Source: Acestrorhynchus altus (taxonomy: Eukaryota > Chordata > Actinopteri > Characiformes > Acestrorhynchidae). From it: DNA of 64,000 nt. Under the pieces are notes generated by a model. The model saw nothing but the letters and a program-made list of their open reading frames with translations. It had not been told where the DNA came from and did no database searches. Location of the stretch: positions 14,601,502 to 14,665,501 of the forward strand of contig CM067503.1 in NCBI GenBank assembly GCA_034509495.1, read 5' to 3'. A program made the position numbers and the translations under genes. How positions within the stretch are numbered: the first letter of the stretch is position 1; each line of letters begins with the position of its first letter. Of the stretch, positions 14,001 through 22,637 are shown piece by piece.

Positions 14001-17000
14001 TGTGTGGTGAAACCAGATGTGTCATAAATGAGAAGAACAATCACCGGTTAGAATGGAATGGCTGCTCAGTGTGGCATATGTTTGTGGAGTGAGTCCCACT
14101 CTTCAATAAAAAGAGCCAATCAGCTTGCTGCTTATAATAGGCATGGAATAGTTTGACCATGTTCATCCCTTTTAACGCCATTGTTTGTTTATTTACCTAA
14201 TGTCTGGTATGAGTGTTGGGGGGGTCTTAAAAGCTATCATTTTAAAAGCTATCATTTAATCCACTACGCCAACAGCAATGACATAAGCCAGAGAAGCACT
14301 GTCCATCCCGCTTGTCGCCTTGGTGACTCTGAGTAACTAAACAAGCACTAGACGTCTGGAATGGGTAAAGGATAGAAGCGAGAGCCAGAGAGGTAAATTT
14401 AGAGCCCAAACACTTCAGCAATAGCTTGTGTCTCAGTGCTTATTAGAGGAGTGCAAACTAAATACTGAACCAGGCAGGAAATTAAAGGCAGGGACAGGAG
14501 AAGGGAAGGAATTATGTCTGCAGACTTTTACACTCCAAAGGCACAAACACACAAGAGGTGACACGTGGAGAAAACACAATTCACTCTCTGGGAAGTGCTC
14601 TGTATCTAATCCCATCTCAGAATCACCAACAGAGGCACAAAAGATGAATGACAAAAGAGAGAGAGTGAAAGATAACAAGAGAGACAAAGAATAAAGGCAG
14701 GTCTGAGTAATTTCCAGCCTGTGTTTCGTTTTCCACCATGCATTGTTTTGAGTGATTGGGTTCTAGACCCGAGTGAATATTTATTCCCAAGTGCAAGAGA
14801 TGAAGATCTAGCAGAAAAGCTGAAAGGCTGTTTTGGAGCAGAGTTTCCACAACACGCTCTGCCTCAGTGCCCGCAGACAATGGAGAGAAGTAGCAGAGCA
14901 AGCGAAGGGCTGATTATAGATGTGGCACGAGTTGGGCATCACGCCATCCACAAGCAGCATGCCAGACGCCAATCCAGTGACGACAGCGCTGTGTGTCTGG
15001 ATGGATGACTAGTGGCACAGTGACGGCAGTCTATAGCTGCAAGGACAAGTCCACAGGGATGGATTCGACCCCAACAAAGAGTAGCTCTATAACCACGAAG
15101 TTTCATACAGCTTAATTATACAGAAATGCAGCAAAGTCTCCCTTCTCGAAAGAATAAAGCAGGCCTGGAGTCAAGCTCAGAACAGAATGACCTTGTTTTA
15201 AAACCACTTTCTGAAAAAGACTTTCTGAAGAGTTAGAAGTCATTCATCACAGGTGTAAACAAGAGTGTGATGTGCTGTACAATGTACTGTACTGTCCAGT
15301 ATATTGTAAGTTACTCAAAAACCTTAGATCTCTGCTTTTGCTGATTTTCATGTTTTAACATTGTATAACAGTCATTCTTTACATTGTATTAAAACAAAGG
15401 CAACAATTTCACATTTGTGTTAGACACAGATGTAATTTTGCCTCCACATTTAACCCATCTGTGCAGACACATACATAGTGCTTCCTAATTTTCTCAAAAA
15501 TGACATTTTATAAAATTATTTGCATTCAACTGAATTGGAATTTTAAGAATAATGAAAAGAATAACAAAAAGCAATTCTTTTATTATGATTTCCATTTGAT
15601 CAAAGGCAACTGCAAACTGTGACTATTAGTCATTTTACCAAGTCATCTATGCTCATGTGTATGTATCTGAAACACCAGTAATCTGTTATAATGCTTCATG
15701 AGACACTGGTCAGTGACTCATCATTGTAGAGTGCAGTAGTCCACATGATTGCACCAATTGTGCTCATACTTGTTTGTTGTTTTACTGTCAATGTATTGAA
15801 GCATAAAGATTAAATAGTTGAAAAAATATATACTTTTTTGCAGCACGGCAATACTTTTTAAAGACCAATCAATGACCCATGACTAGCCTATGAAATGTCC
15901 CCTACAAACAGTTTCTAGGTGGTAGATTGAGTGAAAACAACAGTCCTGTACTTATGCAAAGAAGATTAACGGGGGGAGGGGGGGGATAATAATTACAACA
16001 ATTGTGTACAGATGTACAAGCTTCATGAGTGATCAGGCAGAGCTAAGGTGAAGAAAGGGAGCACAGGAAAAGAGGGCTGGAAGGAGAAGTCCCAGCACAG
16101 ACGTTTAGAGCTAATCTGCATTTAGCATCTCAGGAAATGCAGTCTGAACTCAGCAAATTGGTGTTTGCCACTGCAGCCCTGGAGACGTAGGCCACACTAC
16201 ACTTGAGTCTGCATGCTGAGTTACGGTTCTGAAGAGGCTCAAATTGAGAAGTTCATAGTTGAAAGTTTGATAACGGAGCAGTAATTCAGAACAGGAAGGC
16301 CTCCAACTCTGCATCTCTTAAACACTGAACTATATAAATTCAGGCCCTACAACCACATTGCAGGCGCAAAGTAATGCAACAGGGGGAGACAATCTTTGTT
16401 TAGCAATCCCAAACATTCACACCCACAGATCACTTTTTCAAAGGTAGTTCAGGGAGCAAAAGTGGTTCTTCTATAGCATTACTCAAAGACTCTTTTGTGG
16501 CCAACACAGGAGAACATCACATGAGTAGGACAGGAGTCAATATTATAGATTATTACAGAACTGCTAGAATTAATGGATATCTTCACTTAGTCATGTGCAG
16601 AAAGCTTATAAGTTAAGGCTAAAGGGCAGATGGCTGCCCTTAGCGGTGATGTGGGCAGCTCAGTCAATTATTAAGTGAACCACCTGAACATTAGTCCAAA
16701 AGAAGACATTTAAGTTGTCTGAACTTTCAGAATAGTAACATGTATTCAAGAAGTCTATGATTTTGATCAAATTCAGTACTGTGATATTTTTAAACTGGTA
16801 TCATTACATAGGATAAAATTTCAGTAAACAGCAATAAACTGAATACATTTTGATTACTTTAAGCTTGAAGAAGTTGTGTCATGTATATTAACTTGGATAT
16901 CAGAAAACTGCAAAAAGTACAATATAATTGCTATGAGAAAAATTTGATGTAGATTAGATTAGATAGAAGTTTATTGATCCCTTGTAAGAGTTCCCTCAGG

Positions 17001-17434
17001 GGAATAAAGGTTCCAGCAGCAGCATCAGTACAGAAAAGAGCAGAAATATAAGATAATAATTTAGTAAAGAAAACACTATATAAATATAAAGAATACATAA
17101 TATAGAGACTGTACAACTGTAGGTTTTATCACATATTCAAGTGCATCTAAAAAAATACTAGTCCAGCTATTATGATCATTATTATTATGATTATTATTAC
17201 TATTATTATTGTGATTATTATTTCTATTGTTATTATTTTGCTAATTAATATTATCACCATTACTATTATTGTTATCATTATTATTATTATTGATTATTAT
17301 TTTGATTGTTATTGTTTTTAAGATTATGAAGATTATTATTAATATTGTGATTATGATTTTTATTATTATTTCTATTGTTAATATTGTGGTAATTAATATC
17401 ATTATCATTATTGTTGTTGCTCTGATTATTATTG

Positions 17435-17472
<38 letters not shown>

Positions 17473-17844
17473 GTTGTTGTTGTTATAATGATGATGATGA
17501 TGATGATGATGTATGAATCATCGTGATATTGCGGTACGCGCGGTTAATCGAGCTGTACTTCTGCGGCCTGACCGCTGTTTCCACTCACCTTCCAGGAAGG
17601 TGGACTTGGACAGATCTCTCCTGTCTTCTGGGAAACACTCTAGCAGTCTTTTGAAAAGCCGTCCCAGGTCCGAGTAGCTCCTGTGGAGGTAGAGCACGTT
17701 CCTGTCCGACCACTCGGTCCGCAGCTCGAAGAACTCCTCCTCCTCCGCTCTGCCGCTGATCAGCAGTCTGCGGACGCCGTTCACCCAGCAGTCCTTCACG
17801 AACATGTTCACCACAGAGGTTCCCTCAAACACCGCCGAGGCCAT
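1867..17844 (-). CDS. pxdc1: PX domain-containing protein 1 gene (5 coding exons)
   Basis: Minus-strand gene whose coding exons are 17844-17589, 6883-6792, 5958-5841, 4500-4389 and 1993-1867. The join is 705 nt, giving 234 residues; human PXDC1 is about 231. Residues 1-130 form a PX-like fold. The segment RSYSDLGRLFKRLLECFP (residues 55-72) is the usual PX region before the membrane-binding loop. The middle carries FFERSPLDQVL and EIMRSNGFCLANTETIV, and the C terminus ends in a conserved block with AYVTNLSYYHLVPFETD. All introns are GT-AG and all phases agree. PX domains bind phosphoinositides, often PI3P on endosomal membranes; PXDC1 itself has no established mechanism. The start at 17844 is chosen because MASAVFEGTS matches the human N terminus; an in-frame upstream ATG at 17931 is in GC-rich leader. 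Identity rests on remembered family sequence, and the match is strong across all exons. Confidence 0.95.
2068..2795 (+). pseudogene. Degenerate Tc1/mariner transposon in pxdc1 intron 4
   Basis: The stretch from 'atcatgtggcagcaatgcaa' to about 2795 resembles a widespread fish Tc1-type element. Recognisable parts are the leader, the region reading 'atgattgttggtgccag', 'agagtttactcagaatgg' and 'gatgagagaggtcaacag', and a late part around 'tggacccaacctgcctt'. The transposase frame is broken by many stops and deletions, and the second half of the catalytic domain is missing. Family assignment is from memory of the consensus. Confidence 0.7.
3325..3685 (-). mobile_element. tRNA-derived SINE copy in pxdc1 intron 4
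   Basis: On the minus strand, the head near 3685-3630 contains a box B-like tRNA promoter element (revcomp of ggattcaaacc, 3637-3647). The tail runs through an A/T-rich end near 3330. The tail half closely resembles the plus-strand copy at 25868-26285: both share 'ttgtgtaattgtcac' next to 'ctaacagggt' or its close variant, and the region around 'catgtgcttgtcttca'. Two independently placed copies with the same limits support a SINE family; I do not know its name. Confidence 0.55.
4389..4500 (-). CDS. pxdc1: pxdc1 coding exon 4
   Basis: A 112-nt exon after a cttgcag acceptor, encoding EIMRSNGFCLANTETIVFDE followed by a variable linker rich in Asp, Glu, Ser and Pro. It ends in phase 2 at a gtgagttc donor. 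The EIMRSNGFCLANTETIV block is essentially unchanged from human. The linker diverges, as expected for a disordered region. Confidence 0.95.
4556..5719 (+). mobile_element. About 1.16-kb repeat copy A, possibly a non-autonomous hAT-type element
   Basis: Lies in pxdc1 intron 3. Its left end reads tagggatgtcac and its right end reads tcatgacgtctcta, whose reverse complement is tagagacgtcatga, so the ends are weak inverted repeats. A second copy in the same orientation lies at 12933-13997. Shared landmarks are 'taattacttgg(c)' with 'ccacactgaa', and the last 100 bases around 'ggtatcaagt/ggcaccaaagtatcagttctcatga'. No long frame encodes a transposase and I see no target duplication, so the hAT label is tentative. 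Confidence 0.45.
5841..5958 (-). CDS. pxdc1: pxdc1 coding exon 3
   Basis: A 118-nt exon after a ctttcag acceptor. It encodes FSRSEVVLTFFERSPLDQVL, then a short segment with HKIQP, then FQSPVKIS, and ends in phase 1 at a gtatctg donor. The FFERSPLDQVL motif is diagnostic for PXDC1. Confidence 0.95.
5959..6791 (-). other. pxdc1 intron 2, no recognised feature
   Basis: AT-rich intronic sequence between exons 3 and 2. I see no repeat family, exon or simple-repeat array in it. Confidence 0.6.
6792..6883 (-). CDS. pxdc1: pxdc1 coding exon 2
   Basis: A 92-nt exon read after a ctgcag acceptor and ended by a gtgagcac donor. It completes the split glycine codon and then encodes an amphipathic stretch with KEAKDIE and LNEVEKLLKN, ending NMPWK. 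This matches the helical end of the PX domain in PXDC1. It is in phase with exons 1 and 3. Confidence 0.94.
6884..9840 (-). other. pxdc1 intron 1, 3' part; mostly unclassified sequence
   Basis: No coding exon is supported. A segment at 8265-8360 resembles 21405-21520 in the intergenic region (see findings). The segment 7996-8050, with 'gggttccctcagggaaaa', may be a remnant of the LINE tail seen at 16940-17110. The 60-88-residue open frames here are not conserved-looking. Confidence 0.4.
9845..10450 (-). mobile_element. Internally deleted Tc1 element keeping the transposase N terminus
   Basis: On the minus strand the frame from 10194 to 9991 contains KQRFSEELKRRVVDAHQAEK followed by GYKTL. 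This is the first helix-turn-helix (PAIRED-like DNA-binding part) of a Tc1 transposase. The rest of the transposase, including the DDE catalytic region, is absent. Flanks at 10262-10450 and 9845-9930 match the ends of a common fish element ('gattgtcatcccattgattg', 'ttttaggacttgtgtg'). A CA microsatellite at 10219-10260 sits inside the 5' part. Confidence 0.7.
10219..10260. repeat. (AC)n microsatellite
   Basis: Uninterrupted AC dinucleotides, about 21 units, inside the Tc1 remnant of pxdc1 intron 1. Likely length-variable. Confidence 0.97.
10977..11023. repeat. (TG)n microsatellite
   Basis: About 23 uninterrupted TG units in pxdc1 intron 1. The Val-Cys-rich open frame across it is an artefact of the repeat. 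Confidence 0.97.
11150..11240 (+). mobile_element. Tc1 terminal fragment (3' end)
   Basis: 'ggaacaaggctgtaacataa' followed by 'aatgtgcaaaagtgaagtgt' and 'gaatgctttccggatg' is the terminal inverted repeat of the same Tc1 family seen at 49302-49541 and 52661-53430. Only this end is present. Confidence 0.55.
11262..11622 (+). pseudogene. Degenerate Tc1 transposon fragment
   Basis: Contains the conserved transposase region encoding GGGRIMLWGCFASAGT, then a broken stretch, then the part encoding FTIQQDNDPK, which carries the second catalytic Asp region of Tc1 DDE transposases. A stop codon interrupts the frame after KVDV. The far end 'gaacattttgccaggcagtg' matches the terminal repeat of the element at 29145-30628. 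The third catalytic residue region is deleted. Confidence 0.75.
11623..12932 (-). other. pxdc1 intron 1 segment, no recognised feature
   Basis: AT-rich single-copy-looking intronic sequence. I see no exon, array or repeat family. Confidence 0.5.
12933..13997 (+). mobile_element. About 1.07-kb repeat copy B, possibly a non-autonomous hAT-type element
   Basis: Same orientation and layout as copy A at 4556-5719: left end 'tagggctggacaat', internal 'cattacttggctaccagacc', and right end 'tcatgacatctctag'. It is enlarged by an internal CATA/CAGA array at 13284-13414. No transposase frame is present. Superfamily is uncertain. Confidence 0.45.
13284..13414. repeat. Compound (CATA)n/(CAGA)n tetranucleotide microsatellite
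   Basis: About 130 bp of CATA units interspersed with CAGA, ending in a short CA run. The Tyr/Ile/His-rich and Cys/Met/Tyr-rich open frames on the two strands here are repeat artefacts. Confidence 0.95.
13998..16935 (-). other. pxdc1 intron 1 segment with one weak SINE-tail remnant
   Basis: No coding exon is supported. 'cctccacatttaacccatct' at 15441-15460 resembles the reverse of a SINE tail common in fish. A G-rich run sits at 15970-15986. The region 14430-15060 is less AT-rich than its surroundings and could hold conserved non-coding sequence, but I cannot test this. Confidence 0.4.
16940..17115 (-). mobile_element. LINE 3' tail fragment
   Basis: 'agattagatagaagtttatt' followed by 'gatccc', and then a purine-rich stretch with 'gttccagcagcagca', is a typical reverse-oriented 3' untranslated tail of a fish Rex/CR1-type LINE. 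The same tail type occurs at 34460-34530 and 54242-54430. No coding part remains. Confidence 0.55.
17160..17517. repeat. Imperfect (ATT)n trinucleotide array with (GAT)n end
   Basis: About 355 bp of degenerate TTA/ATT repeats ending in TTG units and a clean GAT run (17487-17511). It sits directly beside pxdc1 exon 1, about 70 bases beyond the donor. The 85-residue Ile-rich open frame at 17269-17526 is a product of the repeat. Confidence 0.95.
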
Positions 17845-18290
17845 GGCGGACTCAGTCCAGCATCGCGCCCCTCCGCGCGGACCGCGGGGGCTTCGGGAGG
17901 CCGCGGACAGCCCGCTGCACAGCAACCGCACAGTCCGCGCTCCTACAACTGCCGGTAGGGTTTCAGCAAACTCCGCAAAAGTTACAGGCGGTCTCCATCC
18001 TGTTCCAGAGATCGCCGTCCAGGCCTGTTCACTGACCCCCGACTTCAGGTTGATCCACAGGCGGCGACTGACACATCAACACCACCTTAAAAACACTATC
18101 CAAAACATCTGCCGACTCTTCGGCGTTCCTCAAGACGTTGTTCAAGGACCGGCCCATTTTCACTCAAGACCCGCCTCCTATGTGCCGATTGGTCACTCTC
18201 TCCCGCCCCTATCTTCCGATTCGCTATGTTATCCCGATGATTCCGCCCCCTGTGATATGATTGGCTGATACCAAGGAGTCTCGAACGAGT
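17540..18290 (-). promoter_or_regulatory. CpG-island promoter of pxdc1
   Basis: A clear rise in GC and CpG content over coding exon 1 and about 450 bases upstream, in contrast to AT-rich DNA on both sides. Upstream are ATTGG/CCAAT-type elements ('gccgattggtcac' near 18183, 'atgattggctgat' near 18257) and repeated ccgcccc/cccgcccc-like GC boxes. No TATA box is obvious. The transcription start is not placed. Confidence 0.7.
17589..17844 (-). CDS. pxdc1: pxdc1 coding exon 1 (residues 1-85 plus first base of codon 86)
   Basis: Begins MASAVFEGTSVVNMFV and contains most of the PX-like core, including FFELRTEWSDR and the RSYSDL segment. It ends in phase 1 at a gtgagtgg donor. It is very GC-rich and sits in a CpG island. 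Open frames on the opposite strand (17683-17958 and 17804-18268) are shadows of this composition. Confidence 0.96.
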
Positions 18291-18776
18291 CCTGATATAG
18301 GTGAATAATAAATGAAAAAGTAACAAATACACAACAGACACCCCCTCAAACAGACTCTGCCACTAAAGTAATAAACGCTTTAAAGAGCACGCGGACTGCT
18401 GCACTGTGTTCTAGTATATCGGCCAATCGCAACGATAAACATTTCTCATACCCCCGACAAGGGGGTGTGACCTGCCATAATAGGGATGGGTAAGTAATAG
18501 CCCCGCCCCCAGAGACGCTATGTGAGGAATGTGAAGGAGCTTAGCTCAGTGTGGAGGAGCTGTGAAAACTGACTCACATCCGTTATGAGGCTGTAATGCT
18601 CCTTTATACAGTAACAGTGTTTCTCACCTGTTAAAACACTGTTTATCTGAAGTCTGACAATGTGACACCCTCACAGGTTTAGACAGCCACTAGTGCAGCC
18701 AGGGAAACTCAAATGTGGAACTAAAAATCAGGGCTTTTCTCTGAGTTCTTTCTCTGAAAGACTCAAAGGACTAAAT

Positions 18777-18778
<2 letters not shown>

Positions 18779-18826
<48 letters not shown>
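18779..18826. repeat. (AT)n microsatellite
   Basis: About 24 uninterrupted AT units upstream of pxdc1. Self-complementary, so able to form a cruciform or hairpin. Confidence 0.97.
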
Positions 18827-18827
<1 letters not shown>

Positions 18828-18853
18828 GTTTGGTATGTTTTGGAAATGTTCCT

Positions 18854-18874
18854 CAATCAATCAATCAATCAATC
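18854..18874. repeat. (AATC)n microsatellite
   Basis: Five AATC units 28 bp after the AT array. Confidence 0.9.
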
Positions 18875-18924
18875 GTGTTACTATAGACATTAATAGACAT
18901 TAATCGTGTTACTATAGACAATTA

Positions 18925-18925
<1 letters not shown>
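18875..18925. repeat. Short direct repeat
   Basis: 'gtgttactatagacattaat' recurs about 29 bases later, with an extra 'agacattaat' between. A local tandem duplication between two microsatellites. Confidence 0.85.

Positions 18926-18926
<1 letters not shown>

Positions 18927-18975
<49 letters not shown>
18927..18975. repeat. (AC)n microsatellite
   Basis: About 24 uninterrupted AC units; third array in a 200-bp cluster. Confidence 0.97.
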
Positions 18976-18976
<1 letters not shown>

Positions 18977-20385
18977 CTACACACATCATATTAAATTGTA
19001 GTGTTTGGGGAATAAGTGTGGTCACTGGGGTATTCTATCCTGACACAAATAACCATTTTTCTTGGAAAAGTTAACTGTACATTTCTTGTAAATGTACAGT
19101 TTCACAGTCTGCAGGGATCATTTAGTGACACTGGTTTCCTGGGGACATGTCTGAAACTGGGCACTTGACCTCATTCTGTTCACAACAGTTTGCTAAATTG
19201 TCCCAGCAAGGCTCAGATGAGCAGGTCACCTCAAACCTCAAAAACCTGCTGCATGAAGTTGGCAGGTGGCCATATTATGAATGGCAGTATATTTAACTGT
19301 ATGATAGTTTGTTTAAATGTTGCTCGGACATTTTTATTGTATGCCAGTGAAGTTTAACTGCACAGTGGAGAAATACATCTGTGGGATTTTACCACCCAAA
19401 GGAGTTGTTTGATTGTTTGTTTTTGACTCCACTTCCAATGGACACTTTGCTCCTGACTTGTGATTTCACTTATATATCTGTTTATATTCGCCATTTATCA
19501 CCAGTAGTACTTAACAACAATGCATTTTTGTTATATTTATATGTCTATAAAATGAATAATTAATTTGGCATTTCCAATATAATCTAGTTAGTAATAACAC
19601 TAATGCCAGCTAAAGCCCACCAAAAGTCCTTAAATTAAGTATCGGTCTTTAATAGTTGATATATAATATTTATATATTGTGAGGGACGTTTTTCACTTTT
19701 GCCCTATTTACACAAAAGTCCAGTAAGTAGAACTAAATCAATAAGCACTTAAAAGTCTCAGCTGTGAAATAAAGAGAACTCTCTCTTTGATTGTGATTTA
19801 GTTGTTTGTTTATATGTTTTGAATTCATTGTCTGTTGCTGCACTATGTCAAATTCAGGGCAGTTTTCTGAAGGCCTTGTAGTTTGATCCTCACTGCCAGG
19901 GAGCAAAATGAAGGAAAGAAAGGCATCCTCTGTTACAGTCCACTTGCTATTAAATGGTACTAGAGTATATCTCTGATGGGCACTTCTGTTATGATCTCCA
20001 GACTGGAAGTCTGAAAGACTCTGTTTTCACCACCTCATAACAGACCCATAAAATCAGCAATCATTTGAAAATCTAGCTTTAAAACAAACTGACGATCAGC
20101 TATTGCTGATCTGAACTGAGACACCTCAAATGTAAAGATGCCATAAAGGTTTACTTGGCATAGAAGGACCAATTTTTAAGATTCCTAGAATTTTATGTTA
20201 AGACCGTGAACACCCTCAAAGGTTCCAAATGGGTCTTTGATTGTATGAAAAATATTTTGGTACAGATCCTTTATATTTAACTAAAAATCATTCAAATTGT
20301 AAATGTAGAATTATGTATATTTCAAATGCAGTACAATACAAAAACAAGAAATGGTGGCTTGATAATACATTGTGCAGAAGGAAAA
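18976..20385. other. Intergenic sequence, no recognised feature
   Basis: AT-rich DNA upstream of pxdc1. The 60-residue frame at 19381-19563 has no family resemblance. Confidence 0.5.
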
Positions 20386-20387
20386 TT

Positions 20388-20918
20388 CGCTGTACATCCA
20401 AATGTTTGTGAACACCTCTCTAATGAATGCATTCAGCTACTTTAGGTTGAACCCACTGCTGACACTGACACATCTGTAGAGAAGAACTACCAATAGAACA
20501 GGACTCTGGAGCAGATAAACATGAACCTATTAGCACGAATGGTCTAAAATGGTATAAACATGGTCTAAAAGGGTATAAACATGGGATAAAAGGGTATAAA
20601 CATGGGATAAAAGGGTATAAACCCACTCAGCTTTGAGCTGTGGAGCAGTGGAACTGTTTTCTCTGGAATGACTGTTCTCCATCCAGTACTTTTGCAATGA
20701 TTTAGTGACTAGAGGAGAGGTGATGATCTTCAAACACACTGTCCTCACTTATGCTCTTGAGTGTAATTAGATCCTCACAGTAATGCTCCATGTGGTAGAA
20801 AGCCCTCCACAGAAAGGAGAAACAATTAATTCAATAACATGATACATTATTTTAATATTGATTTTGAATTAAATAAATGAATGAGCAAGTATCCCAATAC
20901 GTTTGTCCATATAGTCAG
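20388..20918 (+). mobile_element. Internally deleted Tc1 element with an expanded 21-bp unit
   Basis: Both ends match a common fish Tc1-type element: 'ccaaatgtttgtgaacacc' at the left and 'caagtatcccaatacgtttg' then 'tccatatagt' at the right. The left interior ('aatagaacaggactctggag', 'cagataaacatgaacctatt') follows its consensus. Most of the transposase is deleted, leaving only a piece near 'gagcagtggaactgttttct'. Confidence 0.7.
20539..20622. repeat. 21-bp tandem repeat, 4 copies
   Basis: Four consecutive 21-mers of the form atggtctaaaagggtataaa+c, the last two with 'gggata' instead of 'ggtcta'. It lies inside the Tc1 remnant at 20388-20918, where the intact element has a single 'tggtataaa', so the array arose within the element. 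Confidence 0.92.
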
Positions 20919-21204
20919 TCTAAAAAGAACTTCTTCATTTGGAAGAGTGTTTAAAGTGAAACCAGGGGACTTTTTAATGAGACCTTGAGATGTCATTACT
21001 GGTGAATGCATGTGGAGTGTCCCTGTCAGATGATCTAATTGCACTCTGTCATAGTTCATTATGACTGAAGAAGAGGTCAAGCCTTATATTTAGAGAATGC
21101 TGTCATACCCAAAGAGACCCAAACACCACACACTCCTCTTGCAATACCTGATAAACTTTGGTTTATTTAAACTGTTGGACTTTTCATTGTCATGTATGGT
21201 TGTT

Positions 21205-21320
21205 CACCTTCTTGTTTTTGATTTCTGTAAAGCTGCTCTGTGACATGTAAAATTCTATATACTATATAGATACTATATATACTACATAACTATACAAATA
21301 AATTTTGATTTGATATATAC
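21205..21320 (+). mobile_element. LINE 3' end remnant (L2-like tail)
   Basis: 'tttctgtaaagctgctctgt' followed by an A-rich stretch and 'ataaattttgatttgat' is the typical 3' end of fish L2-type LINEs, seen in fuller form at 62870-62945. An AT-rich tetranucleotide-like run interrupts it. Confidence 0.5.
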
Positions 21321-21399
21321 AAACGTCAAAGAATAGTGCATGGATACCACAAAGAAAGTGTTGGATTACAATGCAATTGTTGGAATAGTGCACCAAAAT

Positions 21400-21660
21400 T
21401 TGTGTTCAGAAAAGTTTTTTTTGGCTGTCAAAGTACCTGTGATGAAGACCAAAGGTGATCTGGTATCATATGAAATTGCACCCCATACCAGGCCTTCTGG
21501 ATACGTGACATGTGACAAAAAACATTGATTGTGCGTCCACACATGATTATCTCCATTAAAAGTGATACTCTTCACTGAAGATATCCCACTGCCATTCTGA
21601 GTGACTGTGACAGTCTGGCATGACACTATTGCAGTTGTACAGTGCATTGGTTTATTCCTT
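21400..21660. repeat. Dispersed repeat of unknown class, copy 2
   Basis: 'gtgatgaagaccaaaggtga' onward, through 'ccttctggatacgtgac', resembles 8280-8370 in pxdc1 intron 1, by eye about three-quarters identical over roughly 95 bases. I do not recognise the family. Confidence 0.5.
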
Positions 21661-22189
21661 CTGAATGCAAGTATGTTTTGACAATGAAATCAATGTTGTC
21701 AGAAACATACAATCAATATGATTACAAAATTTACAAAATAGTCCTCATATGATCTAGAACAATATAAATATTATCTTGTTTACAAGTTATGGACTCCAGT
21801 TTCACTCTAAATGTATTCTATTTGTTCATGTAGATAAAATTCACTTCTTATTCGGTAATTGAGCACTTTCCCCTCTCACACACCCAAAGAAAGAGAGACT
21901 AGTTGTGCTTTCTTGAAGTTACCAACACAGTGTTCCCACTTGGGACCCACCTCTGACAGATTTGTAACAGTCATATACTGCCTTATTTCAAGGGCCTTTC
22001 CTATGTATAATCAGCAACACTAAGTTCTGCTTGGAGCTTCATAAACTTCTACTTGAAATCACAACTTCACTCAATCTAGACTGTCCACTGTGAGCCTTTT
22101 GAGTTCACCATGCTTTTAGGGACTTTTTTTCCTGCTACCACCACCTTCCACTTCCTCATTTGAGGCGTCATTTCAGGAAAACTGTTCTG

Positions 22190-22250
22190 AGACAGTGTCT
22201 GTTGTAAAGGAAAACCCCCAAAATTCTATACTAATAAAATTGAATTGAAT
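22190..22250 (+). mobile_element. Short LINE 3' tail remnant
   Basis: 'attctatactaataaaattg' with 'aattgaat' resembles the degenerate terminal octamer repeats of an L2-type LINE. Short and uncertain. Confidence 0.3.
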
Positions 22251-22579
22251 AATGGTCTCAGCCTCTGGACTGAGGCAGTGATGACCACTGAGTGGAGAGT
22301 GCTCACAATATGCTCCCTATATGCTTCACAGAATGCCAGGAACTGAATCATTACTCACAGCCATCATAGACAGTCTGTCTGTGACACACATTGCCTCTTC
22401 AGTTCACTACAGTGCTTATTGCACTCTGAATCTGACGCAGCTATCTAGATCTCTTCTTCTCTAATCATAAAAGCTTTTAATGACTGACAGAATGCAGATC
22501 TGCTTCTAAAAGTCATGATGGAGCTTCACATGTATAGGATATTAAACGTCAGCTTCTCACTGACTATCCACATGTCCAT

Positions 22580-22581
<2 letters not shown>

Positions 22582-22633
<52 letters not shown>

Positions 22634-22637
22634 GCAC
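22582..22637. repeat. (AC)n microsatellite
   Basis: About 26 AC units ending in CACG units. Confidence 0.97.

Noticed and set aside
17269..17526. 85-residue Ile-rich frame
   Set aside because: Product of the ATT repeat.
17845..17931. Upstream in-frame ATG at 17931 as pxdc1 start
   Set aside because: The protein family begins at MASAVFEG; the extra 29 residues are GC-rich leader with no similarity.
17804..18268. 154-residue plus-strand frame opposite pxdc1 exon 1
   Set aside because: It is the complement of a GC-rich exon and promoter, where stop codons are rare. No domain seen.
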